This document shows positions 17,092-26,434 of a stretch of DNA of 64,000 nucleotides, in pieces. Both the position numbers and the translations under genes were made by a program. This DNA is from an uncultured Ectothiorhodospiraceae bacterium (GTDB lineage Bacteria; Pseudomonadota; Gammaproteobacteria; UBA6429; Thiohalophilaceae). The notes beneath the pieces were generated by a model. That model was not told where the DNA came from, ran no database searches, and saw nothing but the letters and a program-made list of their open reading frames with translations. Positions within the stretch are counted from its first letter, which is position 1. The number at the start of each line of letters is the position of its first letter. The stretch lies in assembly GCA_947258695.1 (NCBI GenBank), contig CAMYJG010000010.1:86543-150542 (forward strand), in the 5' to 3' direction.

Positions 17092-18153
17092 TTAGTAATG
17101 TTTCTGTGGTGGAATACGTTTACCTTTGCCCTGGTATTGCTTGTCCTCGGGTCGTTTACGCCTTTTGTTATAAGACACGCTCCGGGTGTTATTTTCAGGT
17201 AACTGGAAATGCATACTGGTATTACCGCTCCAGACATCGATGAACTGCCAGCCGGTGGCATCTCTTTCAAAGAAAGGATCAGCCCGATTCATTTCAACCG
17301 TCAGTTTAGGTAAGTGACTTTTTGCTTGACTATAGGTAGAGGGATACGGCCAGGGCCAGGCTGTCGCCATGACTGAATGGAAACTGATATTACCGATCTG
17401 GTTATACTGGATCTGGTGCACATGGCCATAAAACACGTTTACTTTTTTGAACGGTTTTAATATCGCCTGGATTTGCTCAGCATCATCGGTCCAGAAATTC
17501 CAGCCCTTGTAGATCTTTTGTAAAGGCGAATGGGATAACACCACAAGCGGCGTATTCTTATTCACCTTTGCCAGATCTTTTTTCAGCCAAGCACGTTGTT
17601 CAGCACCCACCATGAATGGAGAACCCAGCGGGTTATCTAATCCAGCCATCACCCCCATACGTTCTTCACCACTGGACCACTTGTTAGTCCATTTATCATC
17701 AACCAGGATGCTGTTTAAAACAACAAAGTGAACACCCTTGTGATCAAAACTGTACCACTGTGGTCCTAGTTGTGATTCCCAGTACTTACCCAGGTCGAGA
17801 TAATAATCATGTTCACCCATCACGTATTTAACTTTATGATTACAAGCGGACATAAGCTCGAGGCCATGATCAAGTTCTGCCTTGTTACCTATTTGCGCCA
17901 GGTCGCCGCCATAAATAACAAAGTCAGGCTTCGGATCCATCATATTGCATTCAGCAACGGCACGCTTTAGACCGCGATCGAAACTGCGCACAAAGTCGCT
18001 GCCTTTAATCTGCTGTATATGGGAGTCCGAAATATAAGCGAAAGTAAAATTTTCTTGTTTGCTTTTACCAAAGGCCACTTCGACCAGGCTAACAGGAAGT
18101 ACACCACCGGCGATAAGTGCACCTGCACCTTTTAAAAAATTACGACGTTTCAT
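17092..18153 (-). CDS. Tat-exported metallophosphoesterase
   Basis: 353 residues. The start KRRNFLKGAGALIAGG is a clear twin-arginine signal. The calcineurin-like metal site is complete in outline: SDSHIQ (D-x-H), YGGDLAQ (GD), MGEHDYY (GxHD in place of GNHD), LSHSPL and FYGHVHQ (GHxH). The family hydrolyses phosphomonoesters or diesters, and no substrate can be assigned. The C-terminus is basic and lysine-rich. GGAGG precedes the ATG. It is 15 bases from the peroxidase and 21 from the cytochrome, so one operon of three exported proteins. Confidence 0.88.
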   Translation of the reverse strand: MKRRNFLKGAGALIAGGVLPVSLVEVAFGKSKQENFTFAYISDSHIQQIKGSDFVRSFDRGLKRAVAECNMMDPKPDFVIYGGDLAQIGNKAELDHGLELMSACNHKVKYVMGEHDYYLDLGKYWESQLGPQWYSFDHKGVHFVVLNSILVDDKWTNKWSSGEERMGVMAGLDNPLGSPFMVGAEQRAWLKKDLAKVNKNTPLVVLSHSPLQKIYKGWNFWTDDAEQIQAILKPFKKVNVFYGHVHQIQYNQIGNISFHSVMATAWPWPYPSTYSQAKSHLPKLTVEMNRADPFFERDATGWQFIDVWSGNTSMHFQLPENNTRSVSYNKRRKRPEDKQYQGKGKRIPPQKHY

Positions 18154-18168
18154 TTTATGACCTCCGTG

Positions 18169-19272
18169 TTATTCAAATTCAGGACTGGTGAGTGCTTCCA
18201 TAAAAGCAACCAGATCGTCCATCTGGTCATCACTCAGGTTAAGGGGACGAATACCACCACTTTGGAAATCAAAAATCAGATCATCTTCATTTACGCGGCC
18301 CCCATTGTTATAAAACTTCACCACGTCTAGTAGCGACTCAAGACTACCGTCATGCATATAGGGTGCAGTTTTAGCAATATTGCGCAGGGTTGGGGTTTTA
18401 AAACTGCCCATGTCACGCCATTGAGTTGATACTGCAAAGCGTCCTAATTCAGATGTGTTTTTGTTTGTCAGCACTTCCACATCAACTTGCGATGTGGTTT
18501 TCTTTGCTTTGCTAAAAGCGCTGCCCAGTTGCCTGACATCCTTATTAATGCGTTCAAAACCAATACCGAGATTATGAAAACGACTGTCGGTAAATAAAGC
18601 ATGGTTTTGTGAAATGGTATGGCAGGAAACGCAGCGACCTTGTTCAAGAAAAATTTTTAAGCCACGTTGCGCGGCCACGCTCATTGCAGACTTGTCGCTA
18701 CCGTATTGAAAACGATCAAACGGGGAGTTACCGGAAATAATCGTGCGTTCAAAACTGGCAATCGCCTGCTGCACATGTTTCATCTTGATCCGTTTGCCTT
18801 TCTTATTAAACGCTTTTTTAAACAGTTTTTTATATTCACTGTCACTGCGTACAATTTTCAAAATCGGTTCGTGGTTGGGTAAGCCCATCTCAACCGGGTT
18901 AGTAAATGGCCCGGCCGACTGGCCTTCAAGATCCGGCTCACGCCCATCCCAGAACATGGAATGCAGATACGCCGCGTTCACCACGGTTGGTGCATTGCGG
19001 GTCCCAGTTAGTTTATTGATCCCTTCAGAAACCTTTAATGGACTATCGGTAAAGGCTTTCGATTTATCATGACAGGTAGCACAACTGACTTTACCGGTTA
19101 AACTGAAGCGTGTGTCATGAAATAACTTGTCACCAAGTTTTATTTTTGCGGGAGTGAGTTTGTTATTTGCAGGCACCGGAACTTCGGGTAAACCAAGTGG
19201 TGGTGCAGCAAAAAGGGTGGGGGTCGTGACAGCTAAACAGACTACCCCAAGCATGCTTGCTAGGGTTTTCAT
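18169..19272 (-). CDS. Di-haem cytochrome c peroxidase (CcpA/MauG family)
   Basis: 367 residues from ATG 19272 (GGAGG five bases upstream; the frame extends to 19302). Signal peptide cleaved about LFA-AP. Two haem sites, CATCH (N-terminal domain, low-potential haem) and CVSCH (C-terminal domain), plus family motifs LFHDTRFS, RNAPTVVNAA, FKTPTLRNIAKTAPYMHDG. It reduces hydrogen peroxide with electrons from a c-type cytochrome or cupredoxin, or modifies a protein as MauG does. It leads an operon with the phosphoesterase and cytochrome c. Possible operator at 19366-19384. Confidence 0.9.
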   Translation of the reverse strand: MKTLASMLGVVCLAVTTPTLFAAPPLGLPEVPVPANNKLTPAKIKLGDKLFHDTRFSLTGKVSCATCHDKSKAFTDSPLKVSEGINKLTGTRNAPTVVNAAYLHSMFWDGREPDLEGQSAGPFTNPVEMGLPNHEPILKIVRSDSEYKKLFKKAFNKKGKRIKMKHVQQAIASFERTIISGNSPFDRFQYGSDKSAMSVAAQRGLKIFLEQGRCVSCHTISQNHALFTDSRFHNLGIGFERINKDVRQLGSAFSKAKKTTSQVDVEVLTNKNTSELGRFAVSTQWRDMGSFKTPTLRNIAKTAPYMHDGSLESLLDVVKFYNNGGRVNEDDLIFDFQSGGIRPLNLSDDQMDDLVAFMEALTSPEFE

Positions 19273-19365
19273 AGTTACCTCCATGGCGTGGGCAATATAC
19301 AACTGGACTCTTGCCCATGTTCTTATTATGTATATTTTTATCTTCCAGACTGATAACTGCTTAGA

Positions 19366-19384
19366 TTTAGTCTAAGTCTAAATG
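19366..19384. promoter_or_regulatory. Inverted repeat upstream of the peroxidase operon
   Basis: ATTTAG and CTAAAT flank seven bases that also contain a doubled GTCTAA. It lies about 95 bases upstream of the peroxidase ATG, a reasonable place for a repressor or activator. The cognate protein is unknown; the sequence is not an obvious Fur, PerR or FNR box. Confidence 0.25.
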
Positions 19385-19545
19385 TAGACGATTGTTAACT
19401 GTAGTCAATGAATAGTCGGTAATATTTTTAACTATCAGAGAAAATCTTAAGGGAGATCACATAAATATATTTTGCCAAATGGAGCTGTAGGGCAAATCAA
19501 TGCGGGGGAACGAGCTATGTATAAAAGAATGTCCTATAAATAAAA

Positions 19546-19869
19546 TTAAAACTTCGATTTAGTCGAAATGAGAATATCTTCGTTACTCGGCACCAACAGG
19601 TTGGTGGTGTGATCCATATCGTAGCCATAAAAATCTTTTAAGTAGCGAAACACGTGCTTCTTATCAAAATCAAGGTGTGATTCCATTCCTTCAATGACAC
19701 CACGGGCTATATCTATAGCAGATTTAGGGTCTCGATTAATCGTATAAACCCGGTTATCCAACCTAAAACCGGCTTCTAGCATACGCAACTTAATCACGTC
19801 CCATATTTCCTGGCAGGCCGCTTCAGGATTGTTGTCATAATCGAGATTAATAACAATGGCGTAGCTCAT
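19546..19869 (-). CDS. Hypothetical protein, 107 residues, possible ferredoxin-like fold
   Basis: Begins YAIVINLDYDNN, then a helix and GFRLDNRVYTINRD. This strand-helix-strand order faintly recalls the Cas2/VapD fold, but there is no nuclease motif I can rely on and no CRISPR or toxin context. ATG 19869 is followed by a complete frame. Own promoter region of about 245 AT-rich bases upstream. Function unknown. Confidence 0.6.
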   Translation of the reverse strand: MSYAIVINLDYDNNPEAACQEIWDVIKLRMLEAGFRLDNRVYTINRDPKSAIDIARGVIEGMESHLDFDKKHVFRYLKDFYGYDMDHTTNLLVPSNEDILISTKSKF

Positions 19870-20114
19870 AAAAACCCTCTATTTACAATAAAATCAATAG
19901 CTTACAAGCAACTCTTGATTAATAATCTAGTTTTGATGTATAACTAATATATATTCATGCAATGATAGTCAACATTAATAATAAAAGAAACTGGCGAGTA
20001 ATATTCAAAATATCAAAACCTTTCAAATACATTAAAATCAATAACTTACATAATACTCTTTACAATTTACTTTAAGTTGGTTATATTTATTCCATAATTT
20101 GGGAGGATATAACA

Positions 20115-20258
20115 ATGAATGAACAAATCACTATTCCTGTCTACGAAGTGCAAGAAGTCAGCTTGGAACAAGCTATTTTGCTCATCGCCTCAGAGCAAGA
20201 GAAAGAACAAACAATTTATAAGGAATCTGCTGAGCGAATGCTCAAGCTGTGTGCATAA
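20115..20258 (+). CDS. Small hypothetical protein, 47 residues
   Basis: ATG 20115 has a strong ribosome site (GGGAGGATATAACA). The product is acidic and helical (VQEVSLEQAILLIASEQEKE), without signal or membrane segment. It is too short for confident family assignment. The 130 bases after it are richer in G+C than the surroundings and hold no clear gene; a different frame overlapping it (20119-20367) lacks a ribosome site and was not called. Confidence 0.5.
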   Translation: MNEQITIPVYEVQEVSLEQAILLIASEQEKEQTIYKESAERMLKLCA

Positions 20259-20390
20259 CGGGCGCAAACTGAAACGAGTTCACCCCCGGTCGAGCCATGG
20301 TACGACGGTGCCTGGTTCGGCCACCCTTTATTATCTCACCAGCGTAGCTGTAGCTTACAGATTTTAAACAACGAAACTGACGTTGTGAGC

Positions 20391-20837
20391 TTAGCTAGAC
20401 GGTGTTATCTGAAAAGCCGAAATTACCTGGTCTTCATATAAAATACGATCTGCGAGAATTTCACCCAGGTTAGATAAATCATTATCCAAGCTTGTGAAGT
20501 GATCGCCTTTTCTTTCAGCATCATATTTATCATTAAAATCCAGGAATTGTTCAGTTGTCATAGAGATGTTTGGATAAATTTTTTCTGCAACTGAGCGTAC
20601 ATTTTGTCGACGTTCACTGCCATCTTCTAAAAACCGGTATAATTGAAAATGTGCGCTCGCAGTATAATCCATTAATGTTTCACAAAACTCTTGCAGTACT
20701 ACCGCAACACCCTCTTCTTCTTGAAAAGGCCGAAGCGCAGCGAGCTCACTATAAAGTGATAAGGTTTCTTTTCTTGCCCCTAATAATGAATCCATTTTTT
20801 GCCGTGATTCAACACGAACTTTATTTGCTGCTGTCAT
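20391..20837 (-). CDS. rsd: Rsd/AlgQ family anti-sigma-70 regulator
   Basis: 148 residues from ATG 20837 (GGAG six bases upstream). The helical pattern matches Rsd/AlgQ: an R-x-L-x-L-Y segment, then LQEFCETLMDYTASAHFQLY, a YP/TTEQFLDFNDKY segment and LSNLGEILADRILYEDQVI. Rsd binds region 4 of the housekeeping sigma factor and shifts RNA polymerase toward alternative sigma factors in slow growth. Identity to E. coli Rsd is moderate by eye, so AlgQ-type function is equally possible. A weak hairpin at 20368-20386 may end its transcript. Confidence 0.75.
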   Translation of the reverse strand: MTAANKVRVESRQKMDSLLGARKETLSLYSELAALRPFQEEEGVAVVLQEFCETLMDYTASAHFQLYRFLEDGSERRQNVRSVAEKIYPNISMTTEQFLDFNDKYDAERKGDHFTSLDNDLSNLGEILADRILYEDQVISAFQITPSS

Positions 20838-21045
20838 ATTTATCTCCATACTTTGCTTATTTTATTTAGAAACGTTTAAGCAACATTCTTCTTCTAAGAT
20901 AACTATCTTATGCCTGAGAAATTATTGCAACACTTCAAATGTAATAAAGTATTGCAAAATAATTACATTACCCTGTAGTAATTACTAACTTAAGTATTTT
21001 ATTAAATTAGTAAGTCATTTTTCTCTGTCTTCATCATAACTACGT

Positions 21046-21051
21046 TATAAT
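21046..21051 (+). promoter_or_regulatory. Probable -10 element for trhP
   Basis: TATAAT at 21046-21051 lies 65 bases before the trhP ATG. The -35 region (about 21021-21028) fits the consensus poorly, so assignment rests on the perfect -10. Confidence 0.3.
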
Positions 21052-21116
21052 AAAGCTTATATTTACCGTTTGATAACGGCTCAGATTACCCCTAAGCATT
21101 AACAGGTTTTTACATC

Positions 21117-22466
21117 ATGCCATACAGTCCCGAATTACTTTTACCTGCAGGTACTATTCGCAATATGCGTTATGCCTTTGCTTACGGCGCGGATGCTGTT
21201 TATGCCGGACAACCGCGGTACAGCCTGCGAGTAAGAAATAATGACTTTACCTTAGAAAACCTGGAAATCGGCATTAATGAAGCACATCAACAAGGTAAAA
21301 AATTCTTTGTTGCCAGCAACCTGATGCCGCATAACAGTAAAATTAAAACCTACATGGCAGACATGGCGCCGGTTATCGCCATGAAACCCGACGCTTTAAT
21401 CATGGCCGATCCTGGTTTGATCATGATGGTCAGGGAGAAATGGCCCGAAGTGCCCATTCATCTTTCGGTGCAGGCCAATACGGTCAATTACGCCGCGGTA
21501 AAATTCTGGCAGTCACTGGGGGTGAGCCGAATTATTTTATCGCGCGAACTATCTCTCGATGAAATAGAAGAAATCCGGCAGCAATGTCCCGATATGGAAC
21601 TGGAAGTTTTTGTCCATGGTGCGCTATGTATTGCCTATTCGGGTCGTTGTTTATTATCCGGTTACTTTAATCACCGCGATCCCAACCAGGGGACCTGCAC
21701 CAATGCATGTCGTTGGGAATATAAAGTACATAATGCCGATGAAAATGAGACCGGCGATCATGAAAAAATTGAGTTTGATGCCATGTCGGCGATTAATACA
21801 CCAGAAGCCTTTCCTGAAATTAAAGTGCAACGCCATCCGTTAGCCGACCGTACCTATTTTATTGAAGAGACCAACCGTCCCGGGCAACTCATGCCCATTA
21901 TGGAAGATGAGCACGGCACCTATATTATGAATTCAAAAGATCTACGTGCCATACAATATATCGAACGCTTAACTAAAATTGGTATTGATTCATTTAAAAT
22001 TGAAGGCCGGACAAAATCTTATTACTACGTCGCACGCACTGCACAACTTTATCGCCAGGCAATCGAAGATGCGATTGCCGGAAAAGAGTTTGATGCTAAC
22101 CTGTTTGGTAAACTCGAAGGTCTCGCCAACCGTGGCTATACCGAAGGTTTTTACGACCGCCACCCAAAACAGGATTATCAAAATTACCTGACCGGGCACT
22201 CCATCAGTAATCAACAAAAATTTGTAGGTGAAATTAAAGATTACGATAATGACAAAGGATTAGCTGAAGTTCTGGTTAAAAATAAATTTGCAGTCGGTGA
22301 TTCCCTGGAAATCATCTCACCGCATGGCAATCAAACCATCACTCTGCAACACATGGAGAGTTTAAAAGGCGAAGAAATGCAGGAAGCGCCCGGCGGTGGT
22401 TATGAAATTCGCATCCCCCTGCCCCAGGCAAATTATGAGCAAAGCCTGATTGCGGTAAACCTATAA
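21117..22466 (+). CDS. trhP: tRNA uridine-34 hydroxylation protein TrhP (YegQ, U32 family)
   Basis: 449 residues, closely matching E. coli YegQ along the whole length: PELLLPAGTIRNMRYAFAYG at the start, the U32 signature E-V-F-V-H-G-A-L-C near 165, and the Cys set CIAYSGRCLLSGY / CTNACRWEY (about 170-200) that binds an iron-sulfur cluster. TrhP uses prephenate to support hydroxylation of U34 to ho5U in tRNAs read by cmo5U. Downstream enzymes CmoA, CmoB and CmoM are encoded at 40.8-42.5 and 51.2 kb. Confidence 0.93.
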   Translation: MPYSPELLLPAGTIRNMRYAFAYGADAVYAGQPRYSLRVRNNDFTLENLEIGINEAHQQGKKFFVASNLMPHNSKIKTYMADMAPVIAMKPDALIMADPGLIMMVREKWPEVPIHLSVQANTVNYAAVKFWQSLGVSRIILSRELSLDEIEEIRQQCPDMELEVFVHGALCIAYSGRCLLSGYFNHRDPNQGTCTNACRWEYKVHNADENETGDHEKIEFDAMSAINTPEAFPEIKVQRHPLADRTYFIEETNRPGQLMPIMEDEHGTYIMNSKDLRAIQYIERLTKIGIDSFKIEGRTKSYYYVARTAQLYRQAIEDAIAGKEFDANLFGKLEGLANRGYTEGFYDRHPKQDYQNYLTGHSISNQQKFVGEIKDYDNDKGLAEVLVKNKFAVGDSLEIISPHGNQTITLQHMESLKGEEMQEAPGGGYEIRIPLPQANYEQSLIAVNL

Positions 22467-22499
22467 AGGTTTAAAGAATAAGGTCGATATACTTACTAT

Positions 22500-23960
22500 A
22501 TGGACTTTATTACTCCCAACTCACTTTATCTTTGTATTGACCAGGGTGGTCACGCCAGTCGCGCTATCGTATTTAATCAACGGGGTGAAATGGTTTGCAG
22601 TGCATACAGTGAAGTTAAAACTGAACACCCCGCGAAAAATTTTGTTGAACTCAATGCCAGCGACGTTATTGACTCGATCAACGCTTCAATAAATCAAGCA
22701 TTACAACAACTTGGCGATAAAAAAAAGCATATTGTTTATGCCGGGCTCGCAACCCAGCGTTCGAATGTTGTGTGTTGGAATAAAAAAACAGGCGAAGCCC
22801 TGTCACCTGTTATCAGCTGGCAGGATCGTCGCAACACCGAATGGCTACAACAGTTTAATGAACACAACGAAAGTATCCATAAAAAAACCGGCTTATTCTT
22901 GTCACCGCATTACGGCGCCAGTAAATTACGCTGGTGCCTGGACAATATTCCACAAGTCAAAGAAGCATTAAATAACAACACCCTGGTCTTTGGTCCCATG
23001 GCCAGTTTCATCACTTTCAACCTGGTTAAAGAAAAATTTCTGTTAGCCGATCCGGTTAATGCTTCACGTACCCAGTTATGGAGCCTGCGAACACATAGCT
23101 GGGATGAGGAGCTGCTTGAGCTGTTTGGTATCCCTTTATCTGCCTTACCACACTGTGTCCCTTCAGTGCATCACTATGGAACCATTGAACTTGATGATCT
23201 AAACATTCCATTACGCCTTGTTACCGGAGATCAATCAGCCGCAATGTACGCCTATGGTCATCTGCAACCCGATACCGCTTATGTCAATACAGGTACCGGC
23301 GCCTTTGTCTCCCGCTCCTCCGGTCCACTTGCATTGTATAGTCGACGCTTACTGACCAGCTTAATTTTTCGTGATAGTGAACTTCATAACCAGAGCCAAA
23401 ATCATTTTGTCCTTGAAGGCACAGTCAATGGTGCAGGTAGTGCATTAGATTGGCTGGGAGAACAATATCCTGACACCAATATTTATAGCAACCTGTCGGA
23501 CTGGCTAGAAGAAGTTGAAACACCACCACTTTTTTTAAACGGTGTCTCGGGGTTAGCTTCGCCTTTCTGGCAACCTGATTTTGTCAGCGAGTTCTCATCT
23601 GAAGCCAACGTTAAAGAGAAAGCCGTTGCCGTAATAGAAAGTATCGTCTTCTTATTAAAAGCCTGCCTCGATGAAATGTGTAAACTATCTTCACCTCCCG
23701 AACAAATTCAAATCACCGGTGGTTTAGCGTCAGCGAAAGGATTAAATCAACGCTTAGCTGACCTTTCTGGTCTGCCGGTGTATTGTCCAACAGAATGTGA
23801 AGCCACTGCACGTGGCACGGCTTACTTACTTGCTGAGCAACCTGCTAACTGGCCAGAGCAAGGCGCAGGTGATTGGTTTGAACCCGAAGACAATCAAGGT
23901 CTGCAGACGCGATATGATAACTGGATGAATACAATGCTGGATAATATGCGGAGTCGCTAA
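22500..23960 (+). CDS. FGGY-family carbohydrate kinase, glycerol kinase-like
   Basis: 486 residues. The N-terminal phosphate loop is DQGGHASRAIVF where true glycerol kinases have DQGTTSSRAI, so the Thr-Thr is changed. Other FGGY features are present: SWQDRR (substrate Arg/Asp region), GDQSAAMYAYG, NTGTGAFVSRS and ITGGLASAKG. It is divergent from GlpK but stands tail-to-tail with glpD and ugpQ, which favours a glycerol-type substrate. The start is ATG 22500; AAGG is rather far upstream. Confidence 0.8.
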   Translation: MDFITPNSLYLCIDQGGHASRAIVFNQRGEMVCSAYSEVKTEHPAKNFVELNASDVIDSINASINQALQQLGDKKKHIVYAGLATQRSNVVCWNKKTGEALSPVISWQDRRNTEWLQQFNEHNESIHKKTGLFLSPHYGASKLRWCLDNIPQVKEALNNNTLVFGPMASFITFNLVKEKFLLADPVNASRTQLWSLRTHSWDEELLELFGIPLSALPHCVPSVHHYGTIELDDLNIPLRLVTGDQSAAMYAYGHLQPDTAYVNTGTGAFVSRSSGPLALYSRRLLTSLIFRDSELHNQSQNHFVLEGTVNGAGSALDWLGEQYPDTNIYSNLSDWLEEVETPPLFLNGVSGLASPFWQPDFVSEFSSEANVKEKAVAVIESIVFLLKACLDEMCKLSSPPEQIQITGGLASAKGLNQRLADLSGLPVYCPTECEATARGTAYLLAEQPANWPEQGAGDWFEPEDNQGLQTRYDNWMNTMLDNMRSR

Positions 23961-24047
23961 TCTTAAGTTAAATAAACTATTTCTAAATTACTTTTAAACA
24001 TAGCACTTACCCATAAATATATTACCTGCTCTAAATAACGGGGCTAA

Positions 24048-25217
24048 TTATTCCAAATTCAAATACAGCTGATCAGTAAAAGCGATACGCTTTTTATTGC
24101 CTAGCAACGGTTTTATTTTTTTTATAACTAATTCCGCCGTTGAACGATACGCTGTTAACTTTCCTCCGTACAACGTTAGCATTCCCGGGACAGCCCAGTG
24201 TAAAACTGTATCCCTGGGACGAGAGAACATACTACCACCAACTTTTGGCAAGACGCGTAAACCAGCAAACGAATCAATCACTTTAATATTGATATTCTCT
24301 GGAAAATAATTTTGATAAACATCCAGCAAATAATTTATCTCTTCCTCCGTTGCCATTGCATCATCTACTTTTCCTGTGAAGAGTTTTTCAGTTGTACCAA
24401 TCATAGTTCGCACTTCATCGTCATGCTCGTAAGGCATAACAAATACGGCACGTTGATCCATGGCTTCAAGATAGTAAACCCCTGAAGGCGCGGGTGTATT
24501 GATAATAATATGTGTGCCCTGTACCAGGTCCATCTCTAATGACTTTGTATTAGCAGCAACGATATTATGAACTTCATTCACCCATGGCCCTGCCGCATTT
24601 ACCACTACTTTTGCCTGGATCGTTTTCTCAAGATTATTTTCTGAATAAGTCAGCTTAAATAGATTTTCATTCTTTTCTATTGAAGTAATATTAACCGGGC
24701 AAATGTATATCGTTCCAAGTTCTTTAGCGCTTTTAATGACAGCTTTGGTTAACTTTGTATCGTTTGTCTGACCATCATAATATTGATAAACTTTTTTCAA
24801 ACCCTTCTGTTTTAAGTGATCCAGGTATTTTAGATTTTTACGAGCAACACGTTTAAACAGGTTCGATTTGTGCAATCCGCCTAACAAAGCATATAAAGTT
24901 AAACCTAATCGAATTTGCCATGGTTGTCGCGTGGTGTTTATATACAGAGGAATATAAAACGGTTGCAGTTTAACCAGCTGCGGTGCTATTCGGCATAACA
25001 CAGCTCGCTCCTTCAATGATTTTCTTACCAACGAAAACTGGTAACTCTCAAGATAACGCAGGCCGCCATGAATAAGCTTACTTGATTTACTTGATGTTCC
25101 TGTCGCAACACCCTCTTTCTCTAAGATTAAAACGTTATAACCTGCGGCGGCAGCGGCTTGCGCAACACCGGCACCATGAATTCCTGCACCAATAACAACA
25201 ACATCAATAACGCTCAC
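24048..25217 (-). CDS. glpD: FAD-dependent glycerol-3-phosphate dehydrogenase
   Basis: 389 residues from GTG 25217. The start is fixed by a GTGA overlap with the stop of the upstream ugpQ. FAD-binding VVVIGAGIHGAGVAQAAA at the N-terminus, then TGTSSKSSKLIHGGLRYLE and, near the C-terminus, FAGLRVLPK and GMLTLYGGKLTAYR. It oxidises glycerol-3-phosphate to dihydroxyacetone phosphate with electrons to quinone at the inner membrane. It ends soon after GGKLTAYR and lacks the C-terminal helical domain of the ~500-residue E. coli enzyme. Confidence 0.9.
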   Translation of the reverse strand: MSVIDVVVIGAGIHGAGVAQAAAAAGYNVLILEKEGVATGTSSKSSKLIHGGLRYLESYQFSLVRKSLKERAVLCRIAPQLVKLQPFYIPLYINTTRQPWQIRLGLTLYALLGGLHKSNLFKRVARKNLKYLDHLKQKGLKKVYQYYDGQTNDTKLTKAVIKSAKELGTIYICPVNITSIEKNENLFKLTYSENNLEKTIQAKVVVNAAGPWVNEVHNIVAANTKSLEMDLVQGTHIIINTPAPSGVYYLEAMDQRAVFVMPYEHDDEVRTMIGTTEKLFTGKVDDAMATEEEINYLLDVYQNYFPENINIKVIDSFAGLRVLPKVGGSMFSRPRDTVLHWAVPGMLTLYGGKLTAYRSTAELVIKKIKPLLGNKKRIAFTDQLYLNLE

Positions 25218-25951
25218 GTATTCTTGCCTGCAGCAAAGGCTTGTAACATTTCTTTTATACAAAAAGTTTCAAGGTGGTTAATACCTCGGGCTAGTAAATG
25301 CCTGGCCAGGCCGATATTACCTACTTCAAAAACGGCAACCTTTGTATTAACTTCAAGTTCTGCGTTATCTTTTGGCAAACCCTGAGCAGAACAAAACAAC
25401 CACTCTGATTGCCAGTCTGCGTTTTTATTATAATCGCTCCATTCATCAACCACGATACCGGTAGAAAAATCTGTCTCGTTATGAATCCTTTGCAAAATCT
25501 CCTGATTGTATGAAATAAAACTAACCTGTTGATTCATTCCTTCAAACATTGGCAACAGTGTCTCCAATACTTTATCCATACCAAAAGTATCAATCATTAA
25601 TCGTTTTAGCTCGATAAAGGCCTTTACTTGCGGGCGTTCTTTTAAGTAAGTAATAAAGGTTTGTAGTGTTGTTATTTTATTATTAGCAAACTTATCGGAA
25701 AATTTTTCGTTATAAGAGACGCTGAACTTTTCTAATTCCACTAATGAATAATCATGAATCGCCCCGGTCTGCTGGCAAAGCCGTTGTAAATCACGATCGT
25801 GGAATAATACGGGGATGCCATCTGCTGTTAACTGGATATCCACTTCAAGGTACTTTGCACCCGCTTGTTGTGCAGCATCAAGTGCAACTAATGTATTCTC
25901 AGGATAGGCAGCAGCGTAACCACGGTGGGCAATAAAAATGGGACTTGTCAC
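25214..25951 (-). CDS. ugpQ: Glycerophosphodiester phosphodiesterase
   Basis: 245 residues from GTG 25951, preceded by AAAGGAG; an upstream extension to 26005 lacks such a site. GDPD core motifs: AHRGYAAAYPENT (catalytic His and Arg), YLEVDIQLTADG (metal-binding E-x-D) and LFHDRDLQR (second His). Without a signal peptide it is the cytoplasmic UgpQ type, releasing glycerol-3-phosphate. Translationally coupled to glpD, which consumes that product. Confidence 0.92.
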   Translation of the reverse strand: MTSPIFIAHRGYAAAYPENTLVALDAAQQAGAKYLEVDIQLTADGIPVLFHDRDLQRLCQQTGAIHDYSLVELEKFSVSYNEKFSDKFANNKITTLQTFITYLKERPQVKAFIELKRLMIDTFGMDKVLETLLPMFEGMNQQVSFISYNQEILQRIHNETDFSTGIVVDEWSDYNKNADWQSEWLFCSAQGLPKDNAELEVNTKVAVFEVGNIGLARHLLARGINHLETFCIKEMLQAFAAGKNT

Positions 25952-26026
25952 ATCTGCGCTCCTTTCATTATGCTTAATCCAGTTATAGCATATAGCAGGT
26001 CGCATCTTGACCGCTATCTAATTCTG

Positions 26027-26245
26027 CTATTTTTTCCGCAACGATAAAAATTTATTGTTGCTATCCATTTTTATAATAAACGAACCATGCACGCCATCTT
26101 TTAGAACAAAACTTCGCATTTTTTCTGCCGGGAACTGAATAGTTTTGCCGCATATAGTGTGCACCTGGATAGCACTGGCGATGCCTTCATAATATTGTAG
26201 ATATTCATCCGCTGTTAAATGTAGCTTAAATTCATATTCAGTCAT
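26027..26245 (-). CDS. DUF2835 family protein
   Basis: 72 residues. Matches the family pattern: LTADEYLQYYEGIASAIQVH, IQFPAEKMRSFV, DGVHGSFIIKMD. Function unknown; the family is small, cytoplasmic and mostly gammaproteobacterial. It sits upstream of ugpQ on the same strand and may be cotranscribed. Confidence 0.8.
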   Translation of the reverse strand: MTEYEFKLHLTADEYLQYYEGIASAIQVHTICGKTIQFPAEKMRSFVLKDGVHGSFIIKMDSNNKFLSLRKK

Positions 26246-26434
26246 TTTGTTTTCTCAACATAACTATGAACCGCAGGTGGTGATTTCTTGAGCTATTAAA
26301 CCATATTACTTGGCTTTAATTAACCGGCTATCGCCATCGGCTTATTGAGTCTGATATAATTAATAGAGTTGTACAGGCAAGGAGACTCGCTCCTGCTGTA
26401 CTTTTTTAACCTTTTACCTGAAGCGAACTTACAT

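Noticed and set aside
19546..19869. Possible Cas2/VapD-like protein
   Set aside because: Only a vague strand-helix-strand similarity; no CRISPR repeats, cas1 or toxin-antitoxin context.
20119..20367. 82-residue frame overlapping the 47-residue gene
   Set aside because: No ribosome site, composition unlike protein, and the competing frame has GGGAGG upstream.
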